NCBI RefSeq assembly: GCF_028389875.1
Contig: NC_084678.1
Coordinates: 17,080,899-17,144,898, forward strand
Length of the DNA: 64,000 nt
DNA from: Rhea pennata
Taxonomy: Eukaryota > Chordata > Aves > Rheiformes > Rheidae
Direction of reading: 5' to 3'
Made by a program: the position numbers and the translations under genes. The stretch's first letter is position 1. Each line of letters begins with the position of its first letter. Below are positions 11,056 to 23,400 of this stretch, piece after piece. The notes beneath the pieces are model-generated. The model did not search any database. It worked only from the letters and a program-made list of their open reading frames with translations, and was not told where the DNA came from.

Positions 11056-14000
11056 GTAAGACATGGTTTCACCTCACATGTTAGAAGTAACTAGCGGTAA
11101 CATAGTGGTTACGTGCTGGAAAGCCTTGTATTGCAGGACAGGAAACCCGGGGTGGGAGCGAGTGTCTCTGACTTCACCTGTGCAGCTTGTGCACGGCGGA
11201 GCCACGTAAGCTGGCCCGGGGTTTTGCATGTGTGAAGATATTTCCAAAGCATCCTGCTGCCCTTCAGGCTGCTTGGCCAGAATCCCCTCCAACGGGGATC
11301 GCGTAGTTCGTTATCTGCATCGCTTGTGCCAGTAGCGCTTTGGGGATATCCGTGCAATCTCCGATTTCAAGATACGTTCTCACTGACGCCGTTGGGAGAG
11401 TGTGCGCTGAGTGTCTGCGCAAGTTCGGTGAGGTTACGCTGCAGTACGTTGCTGTCGAGCAACGCTGGTGACAACGTGAGCACTGAACCGGCTCCACTCT
11501 TGCTCTTCTAAAGCTGTGTTCTCACAGATGTTTTTAAACTCTCCTCCTGTTACCAGAAATAAAAAGCAATGCAAGAAAAAGTTTTAGACAGATGGGTGAA
11601 AGTGTCTTTTAAGGGGCAGGGGGAATTTTTGAATGGAAATAGATGTTAGAATGGAGATGAGCATCAGTGACCATTCCCCCCCACATTTGTAGCTGACTCC
11701 CTGAGCTGTGCATCTCAGGGGTGAATCCGCATCTGCAGCGTATTGGCTGCAATATAGCAGAGCTGCTTTTCCCGAGGAGTGGCTTGAGGGTCAAGGTTTA
11801 TAGCAAAGCTCTGAAAGAAAACTCTGCTGTCACTGTAGGCAACACAAGTGGGATCACTACTGGCAATATATAAATAGCAGATGCGTCCTTGAAACCACAA
11901 AATATCGAGCGGAATGTCACTTCTCAAAAAACAAAGTGAATTTGTGTGATTTTCACATTTTTTTTCTCGCCTTTTCTTTAATGGTGTGTTAGATTTGAAA
12001 CTATTTGTTTCAGCTTACTCTGTTCAAGCTTTTCTAGATTTTCACAACATAAGCAGTGCTTGTTTTGTACCTGGAAACCCCATGTAGTAACAGGCTATTT
12101 GCTTTACTCCTCTTCAGAGCGTCACTGGATTGTATCCAGAGCCCAGATATATTTTTAGCTTAGATTTTTTTCAGCAGGCAGAAAATCCAAGTTCACAACT
12201 GCAGCTGGCTCCAGGCAGGTTTGTCCGATTCAGAAGTTCCTGTGTTTGCAATAAGTGAGTAGCAAGTGGCTGTTTATTGTTCTTCACGAAACACATTTGT
12301 CTCGTTTCCTCCATTATGTCCTACTATTTCTGTGTCGCGGATTCCCTGTGGCTCTGGGGAAGAGCATCAGATTACAGCTTTTATATTATAAAATAGACGC
12401 TATTCTCATCGTTCTGCTGTGGCTAGCATAAAACTCGTTAGAAGGCTCAGGTCCCGTTAGGAAGCAGGCCGGGGCAGGCGAGAGGCACGCTGCTTCGTCG
12501 CCTGCTCCCCGCGTCGCCCCGCTCGGTCGGGATTGCGCACGCTCCGCTGCGTCGCCGAGCAGGTGATGGTGAAAAAGGGGCTCCTGCAAGGACGCCGAAG
12601 GATACCACGTGCGGGAACTGCCCCCTTTCCTCCTCGGCTGCTCGAGTCTCTGAATTATTTCGGAGAGCCTTTTTCATTCCCAAATTAGTGGATGACAGAG
12701 GGGAGGAGGGCGTCCACTCTTCTTGCTTTTGGGCTATTTTTGCCTGCAGTAACCTCCTTAGCTTTCCTAGCAGCAAAGCAGCCAGACATGAAATATGGTT
12801 GTGGCTTGTTCTGGATGCAGAGTGGTTTCTGTTTCTGATATGGCCAGGTGCAGGTCCACTTGGAGCAGCGTTACGTTCGCTGACAGTATGGATTGTGGCA
12901 GAGACTGTCTCAATTGGTTTGGTTTCATTTCATTCTTTTGTCCCTCCTATTTTTCTTTGGAAACCTTTGTTCATCTTCCCAGTGTGTCTCTGGATAGCCA
13001 GAAGCAGGATAGCGCGCTAGAGTGGAGAGAGACGACGATTTTTATTTAGCTGTATCTGCGAGTGGAGTATATCTTTGCAGGTGTTAAGAGATTCCTGGAG
13101 GGCTTTTTGAAAAATCTTGATCTTGGCAAACGGCTGGATGGCCTCTTCCAGGCATGGAATACGCCGCGATCTGAGACCATGGGCACCTCTGTGCCCATGT
13201 TCTGGGATCGTGGCGGGTAGATTTGAAGGATTTGGATTTTGGGCTCGTAGTGCAGCAGGATTCTTGCTAGTTTTGCTATGTCTTGTTGAACTGTTCTTGC
13301 CAAGCAGGTTCGTAGTGTTGATTGTAGATGGTAGAACGAGCCACCCACCGTCTCGTTTTGAGATTTGGATGACTGCCTTAGCAGGGTCTCCCATTCCTCC
13401 TTGGGGGAGTCTGTAGCCTGTTTTGGTTACTTCCTCCTCCTGTTTTTTGCTTTCCAGACCCTGTTTCTGTAGGGAAAGCAGCTGAAAGCGTGGGCTCGGA
13501 TTCCTGTGCTTTGTCTTGGCCACTGCTTGTATGGGAAGTAGGGTTTGACTCTTACTTTGAGGCACTTAAAAAACCGAGAGCCTAGAGAAATAGTCCAACT
13601 TAAAATGACAAAGCTTCGTGTTGATGCATTTTTCTAGAGTTCTTTTGGATGTATTTTTGCCATTAAAAAAAAATGCAACCAATGTTTAAGGGCTTAATTA
13701 GTTCACATATTTTTGAATTGACTGAAAAAAAAAGCAGAAGTAGATAGAAAAATAGTAATTGTCAGCAAGAAGCTTCTCTTTCAGATGTGACTGGAAAAGG
13801 TCCATACACCTATGCCCCAGTCAGTTGGCCAGTATTTTTAATTAGCTTTCCTGGTGCAGATTTTTGGAGACCTCTCAGGTGAGGCAAGAGCAGTAGAGAA
13901 AGAAGAAGCAAGCCCACTGCTTTACTGATACTTAAGTTTTTTCTTTCTCCCATCTGGTTTACGGATTCTCCTGGGGAGAAACTTGAGAATGATGCTGCCC

Positions 14001-17000
14001 GCTGAAACGTGAGCACTGCTGCCTCCCACAGCTTTGTCATGACAACTGGCTAAGGCACATACTTATTTGATGGGATGAACCGCTATGGCTTGGAAGATGT
14101 TCGAATACCCTCCTGTTCCTTTCTGCATCTGCCTTTCCTTCAGTCTGTTTCTCTGGAGCAGGATGGGGGAAAGCAGTGAGGAAAAACTGGCTGATTTTTT
14201 TTTCCCTCTTCCCCGAGGTGTGGCAGAGACACACTTCCCTATCTAGCTACTTGAATTTTTCTTGGAGGCTGTTGAAGTTCATTTGCTTTTCTCCTGAGGA
14301 AGGAGTTTAAGTTGTGGGCAGGGTTAATGTTCCCAACTCAATAATGCTTCTCAGTCATTCTGAGAGCGACACGAATGAGGCGAATCGAAGTCCTGGAGGA
14401 AGCTCCCTGCAACGCGCTCCTGCTGCAGATGCTGACTTTCTGCCGGGGTGTTTTATTCTGGAGAAATCAGTGGAGGTTTCCTGTCTAACGGCAGGTGGAG
14501 AAGATCAGAACTGGGACCTTGTGGTGCTGGGGTTTGCACGCTGGAGGTGGCAGCTGCCTCCCTTGCAGCCCTGAAGTCCTGCCGCCGTGGGGTGCCCGGC
14601 TTTTCTCCGAGGCTTTCTGGAGAAATGCAAGAACCGAGTAGCAAATTGGTGAAGAAACACTAGGTTAAAATTTTTCAGTTTCTCTTGTGTTAAACCGCTG
14701 CTTTTTGAATATGAACCCGTGTTCGAACGTGTTGGCTCAGAGTCTGCCCTTCAGAGCCAGCTCGCGCTGGCTGGCCTCCCTTCCCGGGGCCGTGCTTCCC
14801 GGGGCCGCGCTGCTGGTCGGTGCAGTCGCAGGGCCCGCGTGACGGCGTGCAGTGCCTTTCTTGCAAACCTAGGCCTCTCGTCAGGCCCCCTGCGCTCCCG
14901 CTTCGCTGAAGCGTGGTCTCGAGTTGCTCCCCCCGCGACCGAGGTGCCTCCCCCGCGACATCCCCGAGCCCCCCGTGCGAGCGCGCTGCCCGCCCTGCAG
15001 CTTGGAGGGGGAGGGATGCTTTGAAGCTGCAGTTCCACCCCGAAGCTGTGTGTTACGAGGCTGGGAATGCGTTGTGAGCGTTAAAACGAGGATGGGAAAA
15101 ACCAGTCGCTCCTGAATTTGATTGTCCTTGTAGCATTGCCTGTGGGAAATGCAGCCACCAGTGAATCTCTGGGCCCGTTGCTTCAGCTCATCCATGGTAC
15201 TAAAACAAGGCTGGCTTCAGATTTACGTTCTTCACCTGGTCTTCCTTAGGAAGCGGTTCATGCAATTTGAAGCTGCTGAATTACCAGAAAAGTTAACTCA
15301 CTGTTTTTCTTCCCTTCTGCAGGACCTCAAAGAGGTAGAGTAAATTTGCTGCAGTAATTAGACTGGTCCTCTTTGATAACAAAAATAAATATACATCTTT
15401 AAACCCGTTAGGAATGGACATGCAGTCTTTATGGCTGGGACTCGACAGATACAATCTGTGGAGAAGCCAGCATGAGCTTTTCTTGCATGGGAATCTCCTA
15501 GAAGATGGTGAGGCGTGTGACCCAGATCAGAAGAGCTAAATGTGTTTTACATTTGCGTGTGTACTTAAGCCATTTGCAGAAGGGCTTGGATTTGGCATTT
15601 TGTCCGTACTCTGCGGGGGAAGTGGGAACAGCCAAGCAGTAAGGCCACGGATGCTGGTTTTTTTCTCTTTCCACCAGCAAGCATCAAGAGATGTCTGGTG
15701 TAAGGAAGATGAATGCATTCTTCACTGCTGTTGGCAGAGAACTAAATTGTGGTTATTATATATGAAGTTATAAGAGGCTGAGTTTGGGCTTAAAGGTCTA
15801 CAGCTCTTGTTCAGTTATGTCTGTTCTCAGATTTGCTGGGTTTTGTACTGTTTTGTAGTGTTTGTGTTGCTCTCTGGGGCTCTGCTCCCGGGAAACGCAG
15901 AGCCAACACGCTAATTCAGTAGTACAGCTACTTTGCTTTAGATCTAGCTAGTCCGTTGCCCCAGACAGTGGAAACATGTTTCACATGTGCTTTTCTGGGG
16001 AAACTTCAGGAGAAGTTGGCTGAAACTTCTAAATGAGGGTTTTAGAGAAGTTTCCGCTGTGCTGACAGCAGCCCTTCGAGCCGGTTTCCTAGGCGCGCGC
16101 AGGGCTGCGTGCGGGGGACGCGCTGGCTTGGGGCGAGCTTCGCAGGGCCGCCGTTGACCCTGACGGGAGGCAGAGACCACCTGGCTTTTGGCAGTGGTGG
16201 GCGCTCCCTTGGTGGTGGTGGGCTTTTTATCTTGTAAAGGAGAACAGAGCTGAACCTCTCAAAACTAGAGCCGACTCGTCGCTCTTGTGGGAAAATGCAG
16301 AAGAGACGACTTTTGAAGCAGGGCCTCCTGGAGAAGGCAGGAGCACGAGGGCACTTCCATGTTGCTTAATTTTGCATATTCAACTCTCTTACCAGGGGTG
16401 ACATGAACGAAGACACCTTGGAGACGGAAAACGCAGCTGCTGCGGCTGCTGCCGCCTTTACAGCCTCGACGCATCTGAAGGAAGCTGTCTTAGGTAGGTT
16501 CAGAGGTTGCATTAGCCTCGTGGCTAACGGCGCCGCAAAGCTCCGCTCCGCGGGGGCCCGGCGGGCGCAAGCCGGGGGGGGGTCCAGCCGGCGGCCCGCC
16601 GAGCTGCGGGCCGGCTGAGGCGGTGGGCCGTGCTTTTGCGGCTCTCCTGCGGGCACCGGGGATGCTCTCAGGAAGGAGTTTCGGGAAGGAGCCCCGGGAG
16701 CTAATCCATCCTGCTGGGCCGGGAGCCGGCTGCCTTGCTTGCTGGAGTGCTGCCGCCCTCTCCTGGCGCTGGGGAGGCCGTGCCAGGCATCAGCCCTCTC
16801 CGGCTCCTGCCTGCTGCTTTCTGCAGGGACAGCCCTGCGATCCAGCCGCTTTCAGCAAACGCACGAGCTTTCGTTACAAGCAGAAGGGAATTTAATGAGT
16901 AACAATTGTAACTGGCCCGGGGCTGGAGGCGCTGGTGAGATTAGAGCCATCTGATCTGGACCATCTCTCTGGATTTTAGTTAGGAAGTGTGGTGAGCACA

Positions 17001-17435
17001 ATATTGGGGGAAAATGGACCCTTAAAACCTCCCTGGACCTCAGCTCAACAGTGAGCGTTTTGTAGTGTGGAGCATGTCCAAGGCTCCACCAGCAGCAAGG
17101 GGGACAGGCTGGCTGGAGATCGGTTGTCCTGCAGAGGCATGGTGGCTAGCCACGTGCAAGCACCCTGTCCGAGTAGGCTTAAAAGACCAAATTGCTTAAA
17201 AAGAAACAGTCACATTCACCCGTGTTTTTACAGTGTAACATCATCACTTTCATTTTGATAAAATGAATTGAGTTTTCAACCCTACCCACTGACTTCTCAT
17301 GTTTTGTACATTCCTCTGGGCTTGGGTCTGTGCAGATTTGCTTGTGCGATTTTTTGCTAGGGAAATTTGGCTAGTTGGACACTATTAATAAAGGATGAGC
17401 CAGTTATGGCCACAGAACCCAACTGGTCCTGTCTG

Positions 17436-17484
<49 letters not shown>

Positions 17485-20400
17485 TGAGCTTTTAAACTGT
17501 GCTCTACCACTCTGTATGCTCTGATGGTTAACCAGGAGCTGCGACTCATGTTTCTTTTTGATCTGTCCCTGCTTCTCTTCCTTGTGAGAAGTGAAGATGG
17601 CTGAAGATGAAGACAGTTTGGAGGCAGAGATTGTTTACCCTATAACCTGCGGAGACAGCAAAGCCAACCTGATATGGCGAAAGTTTGTGTGCCCTGGGAT
17701 CAATGTGAAGTGTGTGCAGGTGAGAGTAAAAGACTTGTCCGTGTGTGCAAGGAGGAGGTGGGTTCTCGGCTGGGGAGGAGAATCGAGCAGGGCCAGGCCA
17801 TCTAGTGCCAGCACTGGATTTGCCTAGACTGTTCTGTTGATTTGGTAAACACCTGATAAACTTTTCTTGCATCAGAACCACCTCTTCGTGGGAGAGGAGG
17901 ATGCTCTTGGTCCATGCTCCTTGTATTGCTGAGAGAACAAATCAGGGACAAAATAGAGCACTCCTGAATAGCAGAGTGGTTTCCATTTAGCTGTATGTGG
18001 GAGCATGTTGAAAAGTTTGAGCACTTCCACTGTTTGTCCCATTTGAGAGAGACTGAGAATTTGGTGAAAAGTTTGTTGGTAGGATGGCTCATGATTAGAA
18101 ACTGCATGGATTTGGGGAGGAGGGCAAAATTTTCATATCTAGGAACATACAGTTTGTGATACTGTAGTAAGGCATCAGTGGCATTTCGGCATTGATTAAA
18201 AAACACTGGTTAGGTACTGCTCCTTTGGGCTATATTGTGAAGGGCTTTTCTAAAGGATGGCCCTTGGGCTCTGTGGGAGAGAAGGCATTGCTGGTCTCGG
18301 CAGAAGTGGGTACTGGCATAGATCATTTGTTTCTGCTGTTGCCTAAAATCAGTTTTCTCTTTGCACTTTGGCCCATGCACTTGTTAGAGACATAGTTCGT
18401 GCCCTACAGTAGTTGTATGAGTGTTGCTTTGGTTCACGTGGTGTTGAAAAGAGGCCTAGACCTGGGACAATCTTTACAGAGGTTGACCATAAAGCAGCTC
18501 TTTAGCAGGCTGCCTGATTCAGCAGGTTGCTTTTTATTTAGCCCTTGACTTCAGATACAGGTGGGTGTGTTGGGTAATAAAAGAAAAGGGGGAATAGCTG
18601 GCTACTGATGCAGTACGTGTCAACTTTGTAGAACTGGTTTTCTGGGAAGTGGGTGTGCAGTGTTACAGAGGTCAGAGCTTTAATAAATATCGGTTGTGCT
18701 TGGTCTTTGACCTCCTGCAGAATTTGCTACTGAATAGTAACAACACTGCTCCCCTTTCCACTGGAATCATTCTGGCAAGGCTCTGTGGATTTGCGTGCTG
18801 GGTAGCATGCCGCTAGGAAGCCTAGATCCTAACAGGAGCACTCGCGCTCTGGCTGCTGGTCTGCTTGCTCGTTAGTGGCAGTGTACCAGAGCTGAAGTTC
18901 TCTGAAAACTGAAACTTTTCTCCAATGCCAAAGCTCACTGTACTGAGAGAGCTGTAAGGGGCAGGGAGCAGCACGCTGATGCTAATAGTGTGCACAAACC
19001 CCAAGAAGTGTTCTGCCTGGCTTTCCTGCTTGCTGCTGTGGGTTGGAGCAGGTTGGGCATCTAGCAAACTCCTGTATACTGCACGCATGCCAAACTTCTG
19101 GCTTTAATTAGCAAGTACTAATTAAATATAAAAGTAATATTTGACTTTTAGCTAGAGATGGCCGTAGCTCAGAGTTCAGTCAGCAATCTGAGGTGTGGAA
19201 GTGTTTGTCAGCATGTTTTTTTCTTTTATTTTAAGCAATTTATTGAACTCCCCTGTGCCTGTGAGGCAGTTCCCCTCTGCTGTTGGGCACCAGAAAATAT
19301 CACTTGAGCAGCCAGCCCTGCCGTCTGGCGAAGCATTTTTGCAGAGCACGCTTTCATTTGTTGTGCTATGTCACACTGATGTTGCATTTCTCCCTTTTGC
19401 AGTTTAATGATCACCTAATTAGTCCCAAAGAGTTTGTCCACTTGGCGGGCAAGTCAACCCTAAAGGATTGGAAGCGGGCGATCCGGATGAATGGGATCAT
19501 GCTCCGGTTAGTCTCTTTATTTGTATGTGCACAGCAACAGCTGGATTTCTTTTTTCTGGGGGGAAGTGGTAGGATGGGACAGCTTTGACTCATGCTGCTG
19601 AGAGAACGATTGCACCACTGACTATTTATTTTACTAACAGCCTGGCCCCAAATATTGTCCATCCAATGGCTCCGCTTATCCTTGTGTGTAGGGAATAATT
19701 TGGGACAACAAATGGTTCTGCAGTCTTTTTACAGCTTCAGCCATGCTGAGTTCATCTGTCATAATGTCATTGCAAGTTTTAATGGCAACTAGTGGTCAGG
19801 CTGTGTTGCATACAGGTTCTTAGTATGACCTACCAAATGAAAACAGTCTGGTCATAAAGTAACACACATTATATTACATCTGCTTTGTGCCACTTTTCTT
19901 TGTGAAAGGCTTATTTAAAGCTTATTTATACAAACATTTATCTTCTGGCCTTAACTACAGAATTCAGTTCCTGAATTTATGGTCATCTTTAACACCTGCA
20001 TGGGACAGTGATTCAATTAAAATCTCTCTTCTCCTCTTGGCAGGACAGAAATACATCCCCCCTTTCCCTAGTGTTTGTCAATATTTTCATACTCTTTTTC
20101 TCTGGGTGGCTTTGTGTTTGCCTGTGTTCTCCTGTGTGTAGGAGTCTTCCTTATTCTTCCTAAGCAGCTTTTACTTCACGTAGATTTTACATAATAAGCT
20201 TATACTTTGCCAGGCGGGCCTTTCAAGGAAGAAACTTCCTAAAGAATATGTGAAGGCAAGCCCAGCAGCCCACTGGAAGCCAATCATAGGAAGCTAAGAT
20301 TGTTTTTGGCCAGCAAAGACTTGGGGATGTTTGGAGACAACTTGTTTAGATTAGGAAGATCATATATGCTAGTCTTGCAGCCTCCTTTGCTTAAGTTGAG

Positions 20401-23400
20401 ACACCTTATTTTAGTTTATAACGAGAACTGCATCCTATCTCTTTCTACATGACATGAAGCAAAAAGGGGAAGGAACCAACCTCCTGCTGCCTCAGTCCTA
20501 GGCTGAGGTTGCAGCTCACCTTCCTGCAGGAGGCTGTGGGCATGTGTGGGGACTAGGTGCTCAAGGGACCAGACCGAGATCTTCCGTTCTCCTTCCCTTC
20601 CTCTTGCCCTCAAAAAGCAAGTTTGTTGGATCCAGCGAGAGCACCTAGTTAAAATAAGACCCCCATGCAGAAGGATCAGAGCAGAGAGAGGTGGGAGCAG
20701 CTCTGAAACGAGCTTGCCCAAAGGCTGGGTGTTTCCTTCCTTTTAGAAGGAGGAGGAGATGGAAGAGCAGCAGGACAGTGCAGCTCTGCCTCTTCCATAG
20801 AGGCGCCCCACGGAAGTGTGGATGTGCTCAGCGGTATTTGTGTATCGCTTACACCGAGCTCGGGAAATGTCCTCAGAACTGATCCGCTGATCCCACAGAG
20901 CTCTGCAAAGAGGATTTTGACAATGTCACAGAGCAGGGTTGACGTGCTGCATTAGAAAATTGGATTCTAAACAGTAAATTCACATGAAGACTTCTATCAA
21001 GTAGAAGATCGGTTGAGAGAATGCAACTTGTCCTGACATTTCTAAAGGTATTTTAACTTTCCCAGGGATATATTCCTGTGAAACTAAATGTGCGCCTTGA
21101 GTCTCTCAGCCCAAGTTGAATGCTCCCGTGACAAAGAAAAGGTGGTTTTGAAATGTGCCAGTCCTGGTGGACTAAAGAAATTTGTTCTCAGTGTTTGTGC
21201 AGATTTGGAGAGGAATCTTTTTACAGTGCTGAAATCCTATCTTGAGCTTCTGCTTTTGTGGAGCTTTGTTGTGACATCTGTTACCTCTAATGCAGATGAC
21301 AAATTCTCCCAGTGTGCACAGTTTTAACTTGTTATGCCTCAAGTCTTAAGAGTTCACCACTTCCTTTGACTTTGAAGCCTTGTTTGAATTGGGAAATGAG
21401 CTGCTTCCAAGTTCTGTTACTCTGTTTATTGCTTGCTGTAAATATTTGTTCACTATGTGTTTCCCTGGGCACCTGTTACAGATTGCTTTGTTTCAAGCTG
21501 TAAAAGGACATCAAATTCGCTTGGTTTTAATCTTCCTTCCTTTACTAATTAATCAGTATGTGTGGCAGTGAAGGAGAGAACAACATGGTATGCTTCATTG
21601 AAGTGTTTTTTAAAGAAACTTTTTTTAGTCTCTTCCTCTTTCCTCATTCTAACTGTTCAGTAAAATTTACTTCTAATGCAGTCAGTGTTCTGTTAAGTGT
21701 GCACCTTCTTCCTCCCATTTTTGTAGGGTCACGTTTTGCTTAACTAGTTAATAACCTCCCTGTGCACATCCTTGTCTGTGTTGGCAAAATCATTGGAAAG
21801 ACCAGCCGTCAATTCATCACACCTCCGATTCATTTGTGGTCAAGGAAGCTCCTAATGCAGTTTGATCTGGCAGGAAAATACAGGATATGGTAGAAAAATG
21901 TTCAGAAATTCTAATCTGTTCTAGTTCTCTACCTCAGCTACAACATACGTTTGATGGGCTTTTTCCTTACCGTTGTGGCCTCCTAAAACACTTAACCACC
22001 ACTGAAGTATTGCGCGTAGTGGTCAGATTTGTGCAAGTGGCCAGTACGGAGCAAACTGGAAGCGGGCACTGTTTTAATTAACTCTTGGTTAATGCTGTCT
22101 CTAAGATTAGGAAATAGGGAAACTTGGGTGAAATCTGTTGCCTGTCTGCGCTCTCATTCTTGCTGGCCTGTTAAGCAGAATTCTGGAGGGTTTTATTTAA
22201 CTGATTCTCTTACAGGGGAACATTTCCTTCTGCTTTACCATTGCCTGCTAGGTAGGACTGTATGAAAGGAAGAGAAAAGCAGAAAGATAAAGTACAGCTT
22301 GTGCTTTTCATCTAGAATTTTGAAAAGTTCGAGTGCGAAGCTTTGCATCCAGACAGGAGCTGTTTTTCAGCAATCTGTCAGTACCCTGTTGATGCAAGTA
22401 TGTTCTCATGCTTGCTCCCTGTGTTGCAGGAAGATCATGGACTCTGGAGAGCTGGATTTCTACCAGCATGCTAAAGTCTGTTCGAACACATGCCGAAGCA
22501 CTAAAATTGACCTGACTGGAGCCAGGGTGTCTTTGACCAGCCAGACATCAACAGAGTATATTCCTCTCACTCCTGCTTCTGCAGATGGTATGTTCAGTGA
22601 TTCCTAGCACCCTTACAGCAGGGGCTTTGAAGAGTTAAAGCATAAATAATGCTGCGTAATGAATGCCCCTTATTGTTGCCTCTGTTCTTTGGTTTTTGTG
22701 GGTTGTTTTTGTTCTCTGCTTTTCCTCCCTGCTCTGTTGCAGGATTTCCCATGTCAGAGCTAGGCAGAGTCACTATCAGAGCACATCTTGGCCGAGGTGT
22801 AATAATTCACCTAGGTGCTCTATGACATTGCATGACCTGAAGAGCTGCCCTTCTTGCATCCTGTCTTACCCAAAACTCTGTAGCTGAAGCAGAAGACTGC
22901 AAATCTGTAAGAAAACAGGAAAACAGTAGTCATTGCTTGATGAGGTCATCTTCTGTCCTAGCTGCTGGGCAGGTGCTGTCCTTCAGTGCTTATCGCGGGA
23001 GGTCAGAGATCAGCATGGTTTCTCTTGCTGCACAGCGTGCCAGGTTGGGAGTCCCTCTTACTGCACCTTTTTTTTTAAGCTGTAAACTGACTTCTTTCTG
23101 AATAATTTAAGCATTTTCATTTAAGGCTCCCTGGCTGAATTATTTATCATTTTTGTCTGATGAATACAACTTTTTTTTTTCATCTGCCCTCTTGTGTGTA
23201 GTTTATAAAAATGGATTTAAAAGGATATTGTGGCTATGTAGCTTTAGCCCTAAATTTGCCTTGTAATTACAGGTAGCTATTTTTGGGGAAAATTATCTAA
23301 TTTCTACATACTTTTATATTTCCCAAATCCTTTTGTCATTGAGAATTAAGAAACATCCCCCCCGATTTCGCCTGGATCCTCAGCTCGTGATCGGCTCTGA

